DNA of 64,000 bases, from NCBI GenBank assembly GCA_963723595.1, contig CAVRRQ010000006.1, positions 1,612,001 through 1,676,000 on the forward strand, in the 5' to 3' direction. The stretch comes from RYN-230 sp963723595. Its GTDB lineage: Bacteria; Actinomycetota; Actinomycetes; Streptosporangiales; Streptosporangiaceae. The notes under the pieces were generated by a model. The model searched no databases, was not told where the DNA came from, and saw only the letters and a list, made by a program, of their open reading frames with translations. The position numbers and the translations under genes are program-made. Positions 47,583 through 56,752 of the stretch are shown here, in pieces. Position 1 is the stretch's first letter. Each line of letters starts with the position of its first letter.

Positions 47583-48872
47583 GTGGCTGGGCTGAGCGAC
47601 CGGGCTGGACAGACCGGCGAGCCGACGGCGGGTGACCCGGTGGCGGCGAGCGGCCGGGTGGCGGTGGGCGGGCCGGGGGCGGGGGAGGAGCCGGGGAAGA
47701 CGCAATGGCCGGGGATCGCGGACGCCAGCCCCGTGGTGGTCAAGGTGGGATCGTCGTCGCTGACCACGGCCCAGGGCGGGATTGACGAGGACCGGATCGC
47801 GGCCCTGGCCGACGCGCTCGCGGCCCGGGCCCACGTCGGCCGCCAGGTCGTGCTGGTCTCATCCGGCGCCATCGCCGCCGGGCTGGCCCCGCTCGGACTG
47901 CCGCGCCGGCCCCGTGACCTGGCCACCCAGCAGGCCGCCGCCAGCGTGGGGCAGGGCCTGCTGGTCGCCCGGTACACCGCGGCCTTCGGCCGGCACGGGG
48001 TCCGCACCGGCCAGGTGCTGCTCAGCGCTGACGACCTGATGCGGCGCGCGCACTACCGCAACGCCCAGCGCACGCTGAGCCGGCTCCTCGAACTCGGGAT
48101 CCTGCCGATCGTCAACGAGAACGACACGGTGGCCACGGACGAGATCCGGTTCGGCGACAACGACCGGCTGGCCGCGCTGGTCGCGCACGTGGTCCGGGCC
48201 GGGGCCCTCATCCTGCTATCGGACGTGGACGCCCTGTACGACGCTGACCCGCGCCAGCCCGGCGCCCGCCGGATCGCCGAGGTGCGCAGCCGCGACGACC
48301 TGGCCGGGGTGACGCTGGGCCGGGCCGGCCCGGGCGGCATCGTCCCCCCGCCCGCGGGTGGGGGTGCCGGCCGGACGGGCCCGGTCGGCACGGGCGGGAT
48401 GGTCACCAAAGTGGACGCAGCCATGATCGCGACCGAGGCGGGCATCCCGACCGTGGTGGCCAGCGCCGCCGCGGCACGGGAGGTGCTGGCGGGCGAGCCG
48501 CGGGGGACGTACTTCGCGCCCGGCGCCCGGCGGCCGCCCCGGGCCCGGCAGCTGTGGCTGGCCCACGCGGCCGCCAGCCATGGCCGGCTGCTGCTGGACG
48601 AGGGCGCGGCCAAGGCCATCGAGGCCGGCCGCGCGTCGCTGCTGCCCGCCGGGATCACCGGCGTGGAGGGCGGGTTCGACGCAGGCGACCCGGTCGACCT
48701 GTGTGCCCCGGACGGCCGGGTGATCGCCCGGGGCCTGGTCAGCTACGACGCGTCCGAGATCCCGGCCATGATGGGCCGCTCCACCCGCGAGCTGGCCGCC
48801 CAGCGGGGTCCCGAGTACGAGCGCGAGATCGTGCACCGCGACGACCTCGTCCTGCTCAGGGCGTCCCGCTAG
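47583..48872 (+). CDS. proB: Glutamate 5-kinase
   Basis: This is the first enzyme of proline synthesis. The chosen GTG at 47583 follows GGAGGGG. A Gly/Ala-rich leader of about 40 residues precedes the kinase core (VVVKVGSSSLTTAQGGID), with GNDRLAALVAHVV-type substrate/ATP segments (read as FGDNDRLAALVA) and SDVDALYDADP. The C-terminal PUA domain (EGGFDAGDPVDLCAPDGRVI) is present. The loop at about residues 255-280 is extended with PPPAGGGAG. proA, which follows proB in many actinobacteria, is not found downstream in this window. Confidence 0.95.
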   Translation: MAGLSDRAGQTGEPTAGDPVAASGRVAVGGPGAGEEPGKTQWPGIADASPVVVKVGSSSLTTAQGGIDEDRIAALADALAARAHVGRQVVLVSSGAIAAGLAPLGLPRRPRDLATQQAAASVGQGLLVARYTAAFGRHGVRTGQVLLSADDLMRRAHYRNAQRTLSRLLELGILPIVNENDTVATDEIRFGDNDRLAALVAHVVRAGALILLSDVDALYDADPRQPGARRIAEVRSRDDLAGVTLGRAGPGGIVPPPAGGGAGRTGPVGTGGMVTKVDAAMIATEAGIPTVVASAAAAREVLAGEPRGTYFAPGARRPPRARQLWLAHAAASHGRLLLDEGAAKAIEAGRASLLPAGITGVEGGFDAGDPVDLCAPDGRVIARGLVSYDASEIPAMMGRSTRELAAQRGPEYEREIVHRDDLVLLRASR

Positions 48873-48922
48873 CCGGGACCAGGGCCGGGGATGCGCCGCC
48901 CTGCGGGGTGCCCCGGCCGGTG

Positions 48923-49966
48923 TCAGTTGTCGTCGCCGCTGCCGCCGCCCCGCTGACCGAAGATGTTCCCGAACAGCGACTGGCCGGTCCCGACGGCGGT
49001 CTCCGCAACCCCCTTGACCAGCCCGATGAACGGGTCCGAACTCCGATTCCAGGACTCCTGGTAGGACTTGGCCGCGGCCATGAACTCGTCCTGCACTGAG
49101 GCGTCCGCGTCGTCCTCACGGCGCGGGTAGTTCCCGGCCAGGATCGCCTCGTACTCGCCCTCGGCGACCCAGCGGTCCAGCTCCGCGAACCGCACCACCG
49201 CGAACGGGTGCGTCGTGCCCAGCATCTGGAGCATCTTGAGGAAGCCTTCCCGTACGTCCGGGACGGCGTCATACTCGTGGGCCTGCTTGAGGAACTCGTC
49301 GGGGCTGAGCTCGGAGATCCGCGCGCCGCCCGCGAGCTTCATCAGGGCCCGGCGCCCAGCCCCCGGGTCCTGGCTGGCCAGCACGCCGGCCCGGTCACAG
49401 GACAGCTCGGACTTGCGGTACCACTCCTCCAGCCCGGAGATGATCACCTTCAGGCCGATGTAGCCGATGGCGAACCAGGCCAGCCGGGCAGCCAGCGAGG
49501 TCAGGATGTACAGCATGGTCCGGTACACGGCGTGCCCGGACAGCACGTGGCCGAGCTCATGCCCGATCACGAAGCGGTGCTCCTCGGCGTCCATCAGGTC
49601 GACCAGGCCGGTCGTGATGACGATGAACGGCTTGTCGGAGCCCAGGGTCATCGCGTTCGGCTGCGGGTCCTGGGTGATGAACAACTCAGGCACCTCAGGC
49701 AGATCCAGGATCGCGGCGCCGTCCAGCAGCAGCTGGTACAGGGCCGGGTACTGCTCGTTTGAGGCCCGCACCGAGCTGGCCAGGAACAGCAAGCGCAGGT
49801 TCCGGTCGCTGAACAGCGAGGCCAGACGCTTGAGCAGCGCGTCGAAGCCGGTGAGCTTACGCAGCGCTACCAGCGCCGACCGGTCAGCGGGGTGCTCGTA
49901 GGCACGGGAGCTGATCCCGGGCAGGCGGACGCGGGCACGATCCGGCACAGAGGTCATGCCATCCAT
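48923..49966 (-). CDS. M48 family membrane metallopeptidase (HtpX/Ste24-like)
   Basis: The zinc motif HELGH lies in VIGHELGHVLSGHAVYR near residue 150, and the third ligand Glu is in WYRKSELSCDRAG near 205, so the peptidase is complete. Two membrane-type segments (YILTSLAARLAWFAIGYIGL) follow the zinc site. The C-terminal domain is variable and ends in a Gly/Asp tail. The ATG at 49966 (MDGMTSV) follows AAGGGG; the frame opens further upstream at 50011. It probably acts in membrane protein quality control. It converges with proB. Confidence 0.9.
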   Translation of the reverse strand: MDGMTSVPDRARVRLPGISSRAYEHPADRSALVALRKLTGFDALLKRLASLFSDRNLRLLFLASSVRASNEQYPALYQLLLDGAAILDLPEVPELFITQDPQPNAMTLGSDKPFIVITTGLVDLMDAEEHRFVIGHELGHVLSGHAVYRTMLYILTSLAARLAWFAIGYIGLKVIISGLEEWYRKSELSCDRAGVLASQDPGAGRRALMKLAGGARISELSPDEFLKQAHEYDAVPDVREGFLKMLQMLGTTHPFAVVRFAELDRWVAEGEYEAILAGNYPRREDDADASVQDEFMAAAKSYQESWNRSSDPFIGLVKGVAETAVGTGQSLFGNIFGQRGGGSGDDN

Positions 49967-50086
49967 GCTAGGCCCCTTGCCGAGTAGTGCCGGCCGGCCT
50001 AGGTCCACCAATTTGCTGGCGCCGGGCCGGCGCCGCTCGGGTGCTACCGCGGCGCCCGCCCGGAGTTCGCATGTTCCTGGCCGTGA

Positions 50087-51556
50087 TTACGCCGCTTTGT
50101 CCTCCGCCAGGACCGGCTCCCGATCATGACCAGCGGAAACGGCCGCAGCCGGGCGGCGGGTCAGCGGCCAGAACGCGGCGGCCAGCAGGACCAGCACCAG
50201 GCCTGTGCTGGGGTCGGTGCCCTGCCCGGTCAGCAGCCCGCCGAAGTTCTCGCCGAGGACCCAGATCGCCGCGGCCACGATCACGCTGAGCAGCAGGGCC
50301 GGCCGGGTAGTGGCCCGCCAGAACACCCCCAAACCCGCCGCAACGAAGACCACCGCGAGGCCGATGCCGATCGCCAGGCCCTGACCGGACGCGGCGCTGG
50401 CCAGGCCCCGGTCCAGGGCGGCGATCCACCCCGGCTCCCCGGAGGCCAGGCTGGTGAATGTGCCGTGTGCCGCGCCCGGCGCGCGGTTAACCGCCTGGAG
50501 CATGAAGTACGCGGAACTGCCCCACAGCGCCAGCCAGCAGGCCCGGGCCCCGGTCAGGCCGAGGGGGCTGCCCGCGGCGACCGGGCCGGCGGGGGCACGC
50601 CCGGCCCGCGCCGGCCAGGCCAGCACGGCCACCAGCCCGTAAAGGATGACGGCCCCGGGTGCGCCGGTGAGCGGGTTGGCCGAGCCGCTGAGCACGCCGC
50701 CCAGTCCCTCGCCGAACCACCACACGGCCAGCGCCCAGACGACGCTGCCGGCCAGTCCCGCCCGCACCGCGGGCCGCCACAGCAGCGCGGCGCCGAGCAG
50801 CAGCTGGGTGACCGCGAACGCGGCGTTCCAGGCGGCCGGGGCGTGCAGGACCAGCCGGGTGAAGGCCAGGGCCGGACCGGTGACCCCGGCGGGGCTGCCC
50901 ATGTAGGCGGGCATGAGGATCTGGTTCACGAAGCCGCGGCCGAACATGAACGGCTGGAGCTGCAGCGCGCCGTCGGCCAGCCACAGGACACCGAGGGTGA
51001 TCTGGATGCCGCGCCGCAGCCCGGTGGACTCCCGGTCGGCGGCCCAGGCCAGCAGGCCTGACGAGGCGTCCCGGCGGACGAGGGTCTGCTGGGCCGAGGC
51101 GGGGGCGAACATGGTGGCGAAGGCCAGCGCCGATCCGGCGGCGGTGACCCACAGGCCGGGGCCGCTGCGCGCGGCCACCATCGAGTCGGTGCTCAGCGAC
51201 CGCATGCTGGCCGCGAGCTGGAGGAGCAGGAAGCCGGAGAACCCGGTGGCCAGGAAGCCGCCGAGGCCGATCAGCCACCGCGACGCTCGCCCGCCGCGCA
51301 GGAGGTGGGCGAGGCCGGCCAGGGCGATGACGGCCCCGGCGCCAGCCAGGATCCGCCCGTTGCTGCCGCGCACCCCGGGGATGCCGATCAGCCCGGCGAA
51401 CGTGAACACCCAGGGCAGGAACGCCCCGGTGATCATGACGGCCCCGGCGGCCAGGCCGCCGAGCCCCACGGCCCCGCGCCAGCTGCGCAGCGCCCGGATC
51501 CCGGTGGCCGCGGTCCGGGCCTGGGGCCCGACGGCGTCCATGGGCTGGTTAACCAT
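50087..51556 (-). CDS. Polytopic membrane protein of unknown function with an internal repeat
   Basis: This is a 489-residue protein with about 12 hydrophobic segments. The ATG at 51556 follows GAGAGG. Two parts resemble each other: one near residues 300-345 with WWFGEGLGGVLSGSANPLTG and one near 430-470 with WVLGENFGGLLTGQGTDPST, both followed by a hydrophobic run ending in WP. The shared pattern is W-x-x-G-E-x-x-G-G-x-L-[ST]-G-x(3-4)-[PL]-[ST]-[TG]. The Glu within a membrane repeat suggests a functional site. The middle segment (TLGVLWLADGALQLQPFMFG) resembles DoxX-like helices. The secreted protein gene lies 106 bases upstream on the same strand and may be a partner. No known function. Confidence 0.7.
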   Translation of the reverse strand: MVNQPMDAVGPQARTAATGIRALRSWRGAVGLGGLAAGAVMITGAFLPWVFTFAGLIGIPGVRGSNGRILAGAGAVIALAGLAHLLRGGRASRWLIGLGGFLATGFSGFLLLQLAASMRSLSTDSMVAARSGPGLWVTAAGSALAFATMFAPASAQQTLVRRDASSGLLAWAADRESTGLRRGIQITLGVLWLADGALQLQPFMFGRGFVNQILMPAYMGSPAGVTGPALAFTRLVLHAPAAWNAAFAVTQLLLGAALLWRPAVRAGLAGSVVWALAVWWFGEGLGGVLSGSANPLTGAPGAVILYGLVAVLAWPARAGRAPAGPVAAGSPLGLTGARACWLALWGSSAYFMLQAVNRAPGAAHGTFTSLASGEPGWIAALDRGLASAASGQGLAIGIGLAVVFVAAGLGVFWRATTRPALLLSVIVAAAIWVLGENFGGLLTGQGTDPSTGLVLVLLAAAFWPLTRRPAAAVSAGHDREPVLAEDKAA

Positions 51557-51662
51557 GCGTGGCACCTCTCGTGCGGACGGGTGGACGGGTCGGATGGGTC
51601 GCCAGGAGGGTGGCGCTGGCCGCACCCAGGGATCGAGCGCGGCCAGCGCCGGCCAGCAGGTG

Positions 51663-52331
51663 TTACCTGAGCACGGAGAAGTACAGGAACAGGTTGGTCG
51701 GGATGTTCCCGGTGATCGTCGAACTCTTCGCGCGCTGCAGGTACTGCAGCTCGTGGGCGTTCTTGGACCGGATCAGCTTGTCCCAGGTGGTCAGGCTCTT
51801 GACGCCGACGATGTCCACGTTCCACCACTCAGACTGGTGGCTGTTCGCGGTGGCCACGATGTGGCTGTGCGCCGGGAGCGTCAGGTTGCCCGTGCCGCTG
51901 CCCAGCACGGACGTCAGGTCGATGGTGTGCGGATGGTCGATGCAGGTGCCCGCCGGGCACTGCAGGGTCCACTTCGGCGGCGTGAAGCCGAGTGGCACGA
52001 TCACGTACAGCGGGTCGAAGGTGCTGGCCGGGGTCTGGGTGTAGTTGGTCCCGCCCTCGCACTTCGAGGAGGCCGTGCTGGCCGGCGGCTGCGCACAGCG
52101 GAAGTTCTTGCTGTAGTAGAAGCGCACCGTGTGCCCGGCGTAGAAGCCCTTGGTGAATCCCCGCATGTTCATTGAGGAACTGGCCGAGGTCGTCCCCGAC
52201 ATGCTCGACGACGATGAGGTCGACGCGAAGGCCGTCCCGGACGCCAGCGCCAGGCCCGTGGCAAGCAGGCCGACCAGACCGATCCCTGCTTTCCGCGTGC
52301 CCAGCATTCTGAGCCGTTTCGTACCGATCAT
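51663..52331 (-). CDS. Secreted protein of unknown function (His-rich, cupredoxin-like features)
   Basis: The ATG at 52331 follows GGAGGAAG. The 222-residue product has a signal peptide (basic RLRMLGTRK, then GIGLVGLLATGLALASG, cleavage after AFA), a short Ser/Thr/Met linker, and a globular domain. The domain contains CIDHPHTIDL, LPAHSHIVATANSHQSEWWN and NIPTNLFLYFSVL. The clustered His with Cys and Met could bind a metal such as copper, but this is inference. It is upstream of the membrane protein gene ending at 50087 and probably cotranscribed with it. I recognise no named family. Confidence 0.68.
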   Translation of the reverse strand: MIGTKRLRMLGTRKAGIGLVGLLATGLALASGTAFASTSSSSSMSGTTSASSSMNMRGFTKGFYAGHTVRFYYSKNFRCAQPPASTASSKCEGGTNYTQTPASTFDPLYVIVPLGFTPPKWTLQCPAGTCIDHPHTIDLTSVLGSGTGNLTLPAHSHIVATANSHQSEWWNVDIVGVKSLTTWDKLIRSKNAHELQYLQRAKSSTITGNIPTNLFLYFSVLR

Positions 52332-52548
52332 GTAGCTTCCTCCAGGGAAGACTGGACACACCCCCGTGGTGCGCCCGTTGTATGGGACTTCGGGACCCCC
52401 CGGTCAGCGGATTGGTCTCGGTCGGTCAAACCGTAGTCAAGGAATCACGCTGAGTAGCTGGCATCGGCGGGAAGCCCCGTTATGGGAAGCTGGCGGGGCC
52501 GCTGCGGTCCCCGGGACTTTGAGTGAGAACCGTGCAGGAGTAAGCACG

Positions 52549-52764
52549 ATGATGTTCGAGCCTGATGCCGAATCCATGGCGCCCGGGCGGCGGGCCCTGC
52601 TCCAGGAAGAACGGCTCCGGATCCTGGTCAACCGGCTGCTGGCCCTGGACGGGGTTCAGGCGGAACGTCTCCGGGCCGCCGGGGTCACCTCGGGCAGCGC
52701 TACCGGTCTGCATGACCTGCCCCGGCTGCCGATGACCGAGAAGCAGGATCTGTGGGACGCGTAG
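52549..52764 (+). pseudogene. Phenylacetate-CoA ligase (PaaK-like) N-terminal remnant
   Basis: The 71-residue frame starts at ATG 52549 after GGAG and ends at TAG 52764. It matches only the N-terminal start of the PaaK adenylate-forming family: helices ALLQEERLRILVNRLLALDG, then LHDLPRLPMTEKQDLWDA, equivalent to the family's D-L-x-x-L-P-x-x-T-K-x-D-L segment. The catalytic domains are absent and the next 95 bases do not continue the match in any frame. It is most likely a truncated gene, although the intact ribosome site and stop leave a small standalone product possible. Confidence 0.55.
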
Positions 52765-52801
52765 CCGTGCGGGTGGTCCGGGGGGCCGGGGGAGAGCCGC
52801 C

Positions 52802-52830
52802 GGTCCCTGGACTGCGCTGATCCAGGGACC
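52802..52830 (+). terminator. 10-bp hairpin upstream of nadD
   Basis: GGTCCCTGGA at 52802-52811 pairs with TCCAGGGACC at 52821-52830 around a 9-base loop. It separates the PaaK remnant from nadD. Confidence 0.65.
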
Positions 52831-52860
52831 AGGCCGGACCGGGGCGCCAGTTAGAGTCAC

Positions 52861-53541
52861 GTGATGAAGGATGGTGAGTCTGTCGTGCCCGATCCACAGT
52901 CCCGCCGGGCCCCGCGGCTAGGGGTGATGGGTGGCACCTTCGACCCCATCCACCACGGTCACCTGGTCGCCGCCAGTGAGGTCGCGCACGCGTTCGCCCT
53001 CGACGAGGTGGTGTTCGTGCCCACCGGCGAGCCCTGGCAGAAGGACGGACGGAAGGTGTCCCCGGCCGAGGACCGCTACCTGATGACGGTGATCGCGACC
53101 GCGTCGAACCCGCAGTTCTCGGTCAGCCGGGTGGACATCGACCGGCCCGGGCCGACCTACACCATCGACACGCTGCACGAACTGCGGGCGATCCGCGGCG
53201 AGGACGCCGAGTTCTTCTTCATCACCGGCGCGGACGCGCTGTCCAAGATGATGTCCTGGCAGGACGCGGCGGACCTGTTCAAGCTGGCCCACTTCGTGGG
53301 CGTGACCCGGCCGGGGCACCGGCTGTCCAGCGCGGGGCTGCCTAGCGACCAGGTCAGCCTGGTCGAGATCCCGGCCCTGTCCATCTCGTCCACCGAGTGC
53401 CGCCAGCGGGTCACCGCGGGCGAGCCGGTCTGGTACCTGGTCCCCGACGGCGTGGTGCAGTACATCGCGAAGCGCGGACTGTACTGCAACGGGGACGGGA
53501 CAGCCTGCGGGCCGCAGGGCGGCCTCACCCCGGGAGGATGA
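52861..53541 (+). CDS. nadD: Nicotinate-nucleotide adenylyltransferase
   Basis: This enzyme makes nicotinate adenine dinucleotide in NAD synthesis. The nucleotidyltransferase motif GVMGGTFDPIHHGHLVAASE is near residue 22, and the C-terminal ISSTECRQR matches the family's ISST-x-[IL]-R motif with Cys in place of the hydrophobic residue. Starts at GTG 52861 or ATG 52864 are possible. The last 20 residues (TACGPQGGLTPGG) are not conserved. nadD-rsfS-phosphatase is the usual actinobacterial order. Confidence 0.96.
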   Translation: MMKDGESVVPDPQSRRAPRLGVMGGTFDPIHHGHLVAASEVAHAFALDEVVFVPTGEPWQKDGRKVSPAEDRYLMTVIATASNPQFSVSRVDIDRPGPTYTIDTLHELRAIRGEDAEFFFITGADALSKMMSWQDAADLFKLAHFVGVTRPGHRLSSAGLPSDQVSLVEIPALSISSTECRQRVTAGEPVWYLVPDGVVQYIAKRGLYCNGDGTACGPQGGLTPGG

Positions 53542-53730
53542 GCACCGGGTGTGGCGTGCGGAGGGGCCGGCTTGCCGTGCGCTTGCCGTGAGCGTGTCTG
53601 CGCGGACGGCAGGCCTGGCGTGCGGACTTTGTCGGCGGGCCGGGTTAGGCTGAATTGCCGCACTGCCCCGCTCGCCTGGGGTCGTGAGGTTAGGGGGAAG
53701 GTCCCCGGCTGAGGAGGACGAATACCACAC

Positions 53731-54141
53731 GTGACTGCCACCACCAGGGCCGTTGAGCTTGCGGAGATAGCCGCTGCGGCCGCGGCCGACAAGCTCGCCA
53801 GCGACATCATCGCCTACGACGTGAGTGAGCAGCTCGTCATCACCGACGTGTTCCTGCTCTGTTCCGCGGCCAACGACCGCCAGGTAAAGGCGATCGTCGA
53901 TGCGGTCGAGGAGAACTTGCGCAAGGCCGGGGCCCGCCCGGTACGCCGTGAGGGCGAGCGGGAAGGCCGCTGGGTGCTGCTGGACTATCTGGACATCGTC
54001 GTCCACGTGCAGCACGCCGAGGAGCGCACGTTCTACGCTCTGGAACGGCTGTGGAAGGACTGCCCGCAGATCCAGCTGCCTGAGACGGTGTCGGTCGGCG
54101 GTACGCGGCCCGGCGGGCCATCCGCCGGGGACGCACGCTGA
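53731..54141 (+). CDS. rsfS: Ribosome silencing factor RsfS
   Basis: This 136-residue protein binds L14 and blocks subunit joining when nutrients are low. The core IIAYDVSEQLVITDVFLLCS, REGEREGRWVLLDYLDIVVH and RTFYALERLWKD is complete. The GTG start follows GAGGAGG. It lies 189 bases after nadD and upstream of the histidine phosphatase, as is normal in actinobacteria. Confidence 0.96.
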   Translation: MTATTRAVELAEIAAAAAADKLASDIIAYDVSEQLVITDVFLLCSAANDRQVKAIVDAVEENLRKAGARPVRREGEREGRWVLLDYLDIVVHVQHAEERTFYALERLWKDCPQIQLPETVSVGGTRPGGPSAGDAR

Positions 54142-54333
54142 CCGACGGGCTCAGCGGATCGAAGGCCCGCCCGGCCGCGCCGACTGGCCAGGTTAGTGGC
54201 GCGGCGGCGCGTTGGAGTGCGGGTACCGGGCCCCAGCGGGCCGGTAAGGCATCCTGCCCAGCTCGGACGGCTGCCTGCGTGGACAGCGCGGGTGCCGGCG
54301 CGGGCGGGCGGACAGCACGCAGGAGAGGGCGGA

Positions 54334-54980
54334 ATGAGCTCTGAGTCAGTGCCGGGCCCGGATTCCCGGGTCCGGCTGGTGTTGTGGCGGCACGGGCAGA
54401 CCCCGTGGAACGTCCAGGGCCGCTTCCAGGGCCAGACCGACATCCAGCTGGATGAGGTCGGCGTGGAGCAGGCGGAGCGGGCCGCCCGGCTGCTGGCCGC
54501 GCTGCGGCCGGACGTGATCATCTCCTCGGACCTGAGCCGCGCCATGGCCACCGCCGCGCCGCTGTCCCGGCTGACCGGGCTGACCGTGACCACGGACAAG
54601 GACTTGCGGGAACGCCACGGCGGGGCCTGGGAAGGCCTGACCGACGTGGAGATCCGGACCCGCTACCCGGTCGAGCACGCCCAGTGGTTCCCGCCCGAGG
54701 GCGAGACACTCGTCGACCGTCGCGGACCGCGCGGGCTCGGCCATGGAGCGGATCGCCGACAGCCTCCAGCCGGGTTCTCTGGCCGTCGTGGTGAGCCACG
54801 GCGCGGCGATCAGGCTGGGCGCCGCCCGGCTGCTCGGCCTGCCCGAGGACCTCTGGGGCGTCGATCGGGCCGCTGGCCAACTGCGCCTGGTCGGTCGTGT
54901 CCCGCCGGCACGGGCACTGGCGGCTGGTCGAGCACAACGCGGGAACGCTGCCGGAGCCGGTGCTCAGCGACGACCGCTGA
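54334..54980 (+). CDS. Histidine phosphatase (phosphoglycerate mutase-like), two frame slips
   Basis: The ATG at 54334 follows AGGAGAGGG. The catalytic His is in LVLWRHGQTPWNVQGRFQGQ and the second His in VVVSHGAAIRLGAARL; ERHGGAWEGLTDVEI holds the acid residue region. Two +1 slips break the frame: an extra C near 54717 (repair gives ETLVDVADRAGSAMERIAD) and an extra G near 54863 (repair gives GVIGPLANCAWSVVSRRHGH). After repair the protein is 215 residues and ends at 54980. The family removes phosphates from sugars or proteins; the position after rsfS matches the 'cobC/gpmB-like' gene of other actinobacteria. Confidence 0.9.
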
Positions 54981-55119
54981 GGTCCCGGGGCGGTGTGGGC
55001 TGGCCGGGTTGGCGTGCTGCGGGGTGGGTGTGCTGCGGGGTGGTGTCCAGGTTGTTCGGGGGCGTCCGGGGAACCGGTATGCTAACTCCGGTCCGCGTGC
55101 CAGTCACGCGGGCGATGCC

Positions 55120-55192
<73 letters not shown>

Positions 55193-55499
55193 CAAGAAGT
55201 TGCAGTTCAGGGCATGATTTGAGGGCCGTCCGGGTACCTTCCAAGATCGTCTGACCGTCATCTGACCGTCGTTCTGGGCATACGTAGTTGGCACTGAGCC
55301 GCACGGATCGGTTCCTGATGACAGCTCAGCCTGGCTCGTGCGTGGTGTGCGTTGAACATGTGGGTGACCGCGATGCTGTGGCTGGCATCAGCAAGGCAAG
55401 AGCCCGGCCGTGTCGTCGGCTGGGCTACACGCTGCACGCGCCGACGCGTTCCGCCGGGCCTGTGTAGATGTCAGACTGGGTGACGGCGGAGGTGGAATC
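55193..55499. other. Intergenic region downstream of tRNA-Ala
   Basis: These 307 bases mark the change from conserved core genes to the accessory region. A direct repeat TCTGACCGTC occurs at about 55249 and 55260. I looked for a copy of the tRNA 3' end as an attachment-site duplicate and see none in the window. No integrase gene follows. GGAGGTGG before the Uma2 start is the only clear signal. Confidence 0.45.
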
Positions 55500-56081
55500 A
55501 TGAGCGTCGCGCTCGTCGACCACACCGGGCCGTGGACAGCCGATGATGTCGAGGCGCTGCCGGATGCCGGTGATCATGCCCGTTTCGAGGTCTACGAAGG
55601 TGGGGTTCTTGTTGTGAGCCCGGCGCCGGGCGTGGGTCATCAGCGGGCGTCCTACTGGCTGCACCGCGCCCTGGCCCAGGCGGCCATAGCCGCGGGTGCC
55701 GAAACCGAGGTGCTTGAGGCGGTTAACGTGGCCCTGCCCGGCGGGAAGCTCTTGGTCCCTGACGTCGTGGTCGTGGAGGCCGGGGCCGTCGGGGAGACGA
55801 CCACCAGGATTCCTTGTGATGCCGTTCTGGCCGTGGTGGAGGTTGTCTCTCCGTCAACGGTGTCGATAGATCGGGCGGTCAAGCCGGTCATGTACGCGGA
55901 AGCGGGAATCCCTCTCTACTGGCGGGTGGAGTTGCAGGGCACGCCGAAGGTCGTAGTCGGCTCGCTGAGCCGCGGCCGGTATGTCACACGCACCACGCTC
56001 GTGGCAGGCACCCCGGGCCGCATCACCCGGCCCTTCGCGGTCGAGCTAGATCCCGCTGACCTCACCCGCCGCACCGCCTGA
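55500..56081 (+). CDS. Uma2 family (DUF820) putative restriction endonuclease
   Basis: This is a 193-residue PD-(D/E)XK-fold protein. The ATG at 55500 follows GGAGGTGG. Active-site elements are PDVVVVE (Asp near 88), AVVEVVSPST (Glu near 110) and the helix DRAVKPVMYAEAGIPLYWRV with the family Lys and Tyr-Trp. Uma2 proteins are abundant in cyanobacteria and actinobacteria; the true substrate is unknown. It stands alone, with no methyltransferase beside it, so a classical restriction pair is unlikely. Its codon use is slightly less GC-biased than that of the core genes. Confidence 0.88.
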   Translation: MSVALVDHTGPWTADDVEALPDAGDHARFEVYEGGVLVVSPAPGVGHQRASYWLHRALAQAAIAAGAETEVLEAVNVALPGGKLLVPDVVVVEAGAVGETTTRIPCDAVLAVVEVVSPSTVSIDRAVKPVMYAEAGIPLYWRVELQGTPKVVVGSLSRGRYVTRTTLVAGTPGRITRPFAVELDPADLTRRTA

Positions 56082-56107
56082 ATGTCCCCGCGTTCTACAC
56101 GGTCAGC

Positions 56108-56460
56108 TTAGGGAGCGATAGCCCAGCTACCGGTGCGCCGGGCACGCGCCCGGCGCACCGCCTCGTCCAGCAGCGACCCGGCCACAGCCGGAAGCTTGCG
56201 GTTCTCCGCCTGGCTAATGGCCCGCCGCCGGCCGAAAGCCTCGTCCGGGGTGCACCCGGACCGGCTTATGATGATCCTGATCGCACGGTCGATGACCTCA
56301 CGGTGAGCCAGGGCGGCCTGCAACTGCACCGCGACCTCTCGGGCCTGGAACAGGGCGCGGGCGTTCTGCATCGAGAACGCCGCCGGCACCGCGAACAGCT
56401 CGCCGATCTCCGCGCCCCGGTCATGGAAGGTGTGGCGTGCATGGGCCGGCACGCGCCGCA
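56108..56460 (-). pseudogene. GAF-ANTAR regulator remnant (5' truncated)
   Basis: Reading leftwards from about 56460, the frame shows the end of a GAF domain (FHDRGAEIGELFAVPAAFSM) followed by an ANTAR RNA-binding domain (QLQAALAHREVIDRAIRIII, then GCTPDEAFGRRRAISQAENR) ending at 56108. ANTAR proteins bind paired hexaloop hairpins and act as antiterminators. The upstream two-thirds of the GAF domain is missing: the frame is open to 56731, but the sequence there is Arg/Ala/Pro-rich nonsense. Thus the gene is truncated at its 5' end or badly frame-shifted. The ANTAR part looks intact. Confidence 0.6.
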
Positions 56461-56752
56461 AGGGCGCTAAGGCCAGGCAGCATCGTCCCGAACGCAAGGA
56501 AAGCCTAGGAGTGCCAGCCGTGACCGCGACAAGGCGCGGGAAGAAAGGAGGGACTCCATCGCCAGCTCGACGGCTAACCACTCTCGCCGCTGCTGCGGCA
56601 AGGACCTGACTCCCGGATCTCTCGGCTCGCTCGCGCCCAGGACGCCACTGCGGGGCTGGCCTCCGCGGGACAGGCGCAGATTGCAGCCTGCCCGGAAACC
56701 GGGCACATTTTCGTCCCTGATCAGGAAGCACTTAGAAGGAGCGGGATCAGGC

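Noticed and set aside
55193..55499. attB/attL site at the 3' end of tRNA-Ala
   Set aside because: No direct copy of the tRNA 3' end and no integrase are present within the window.
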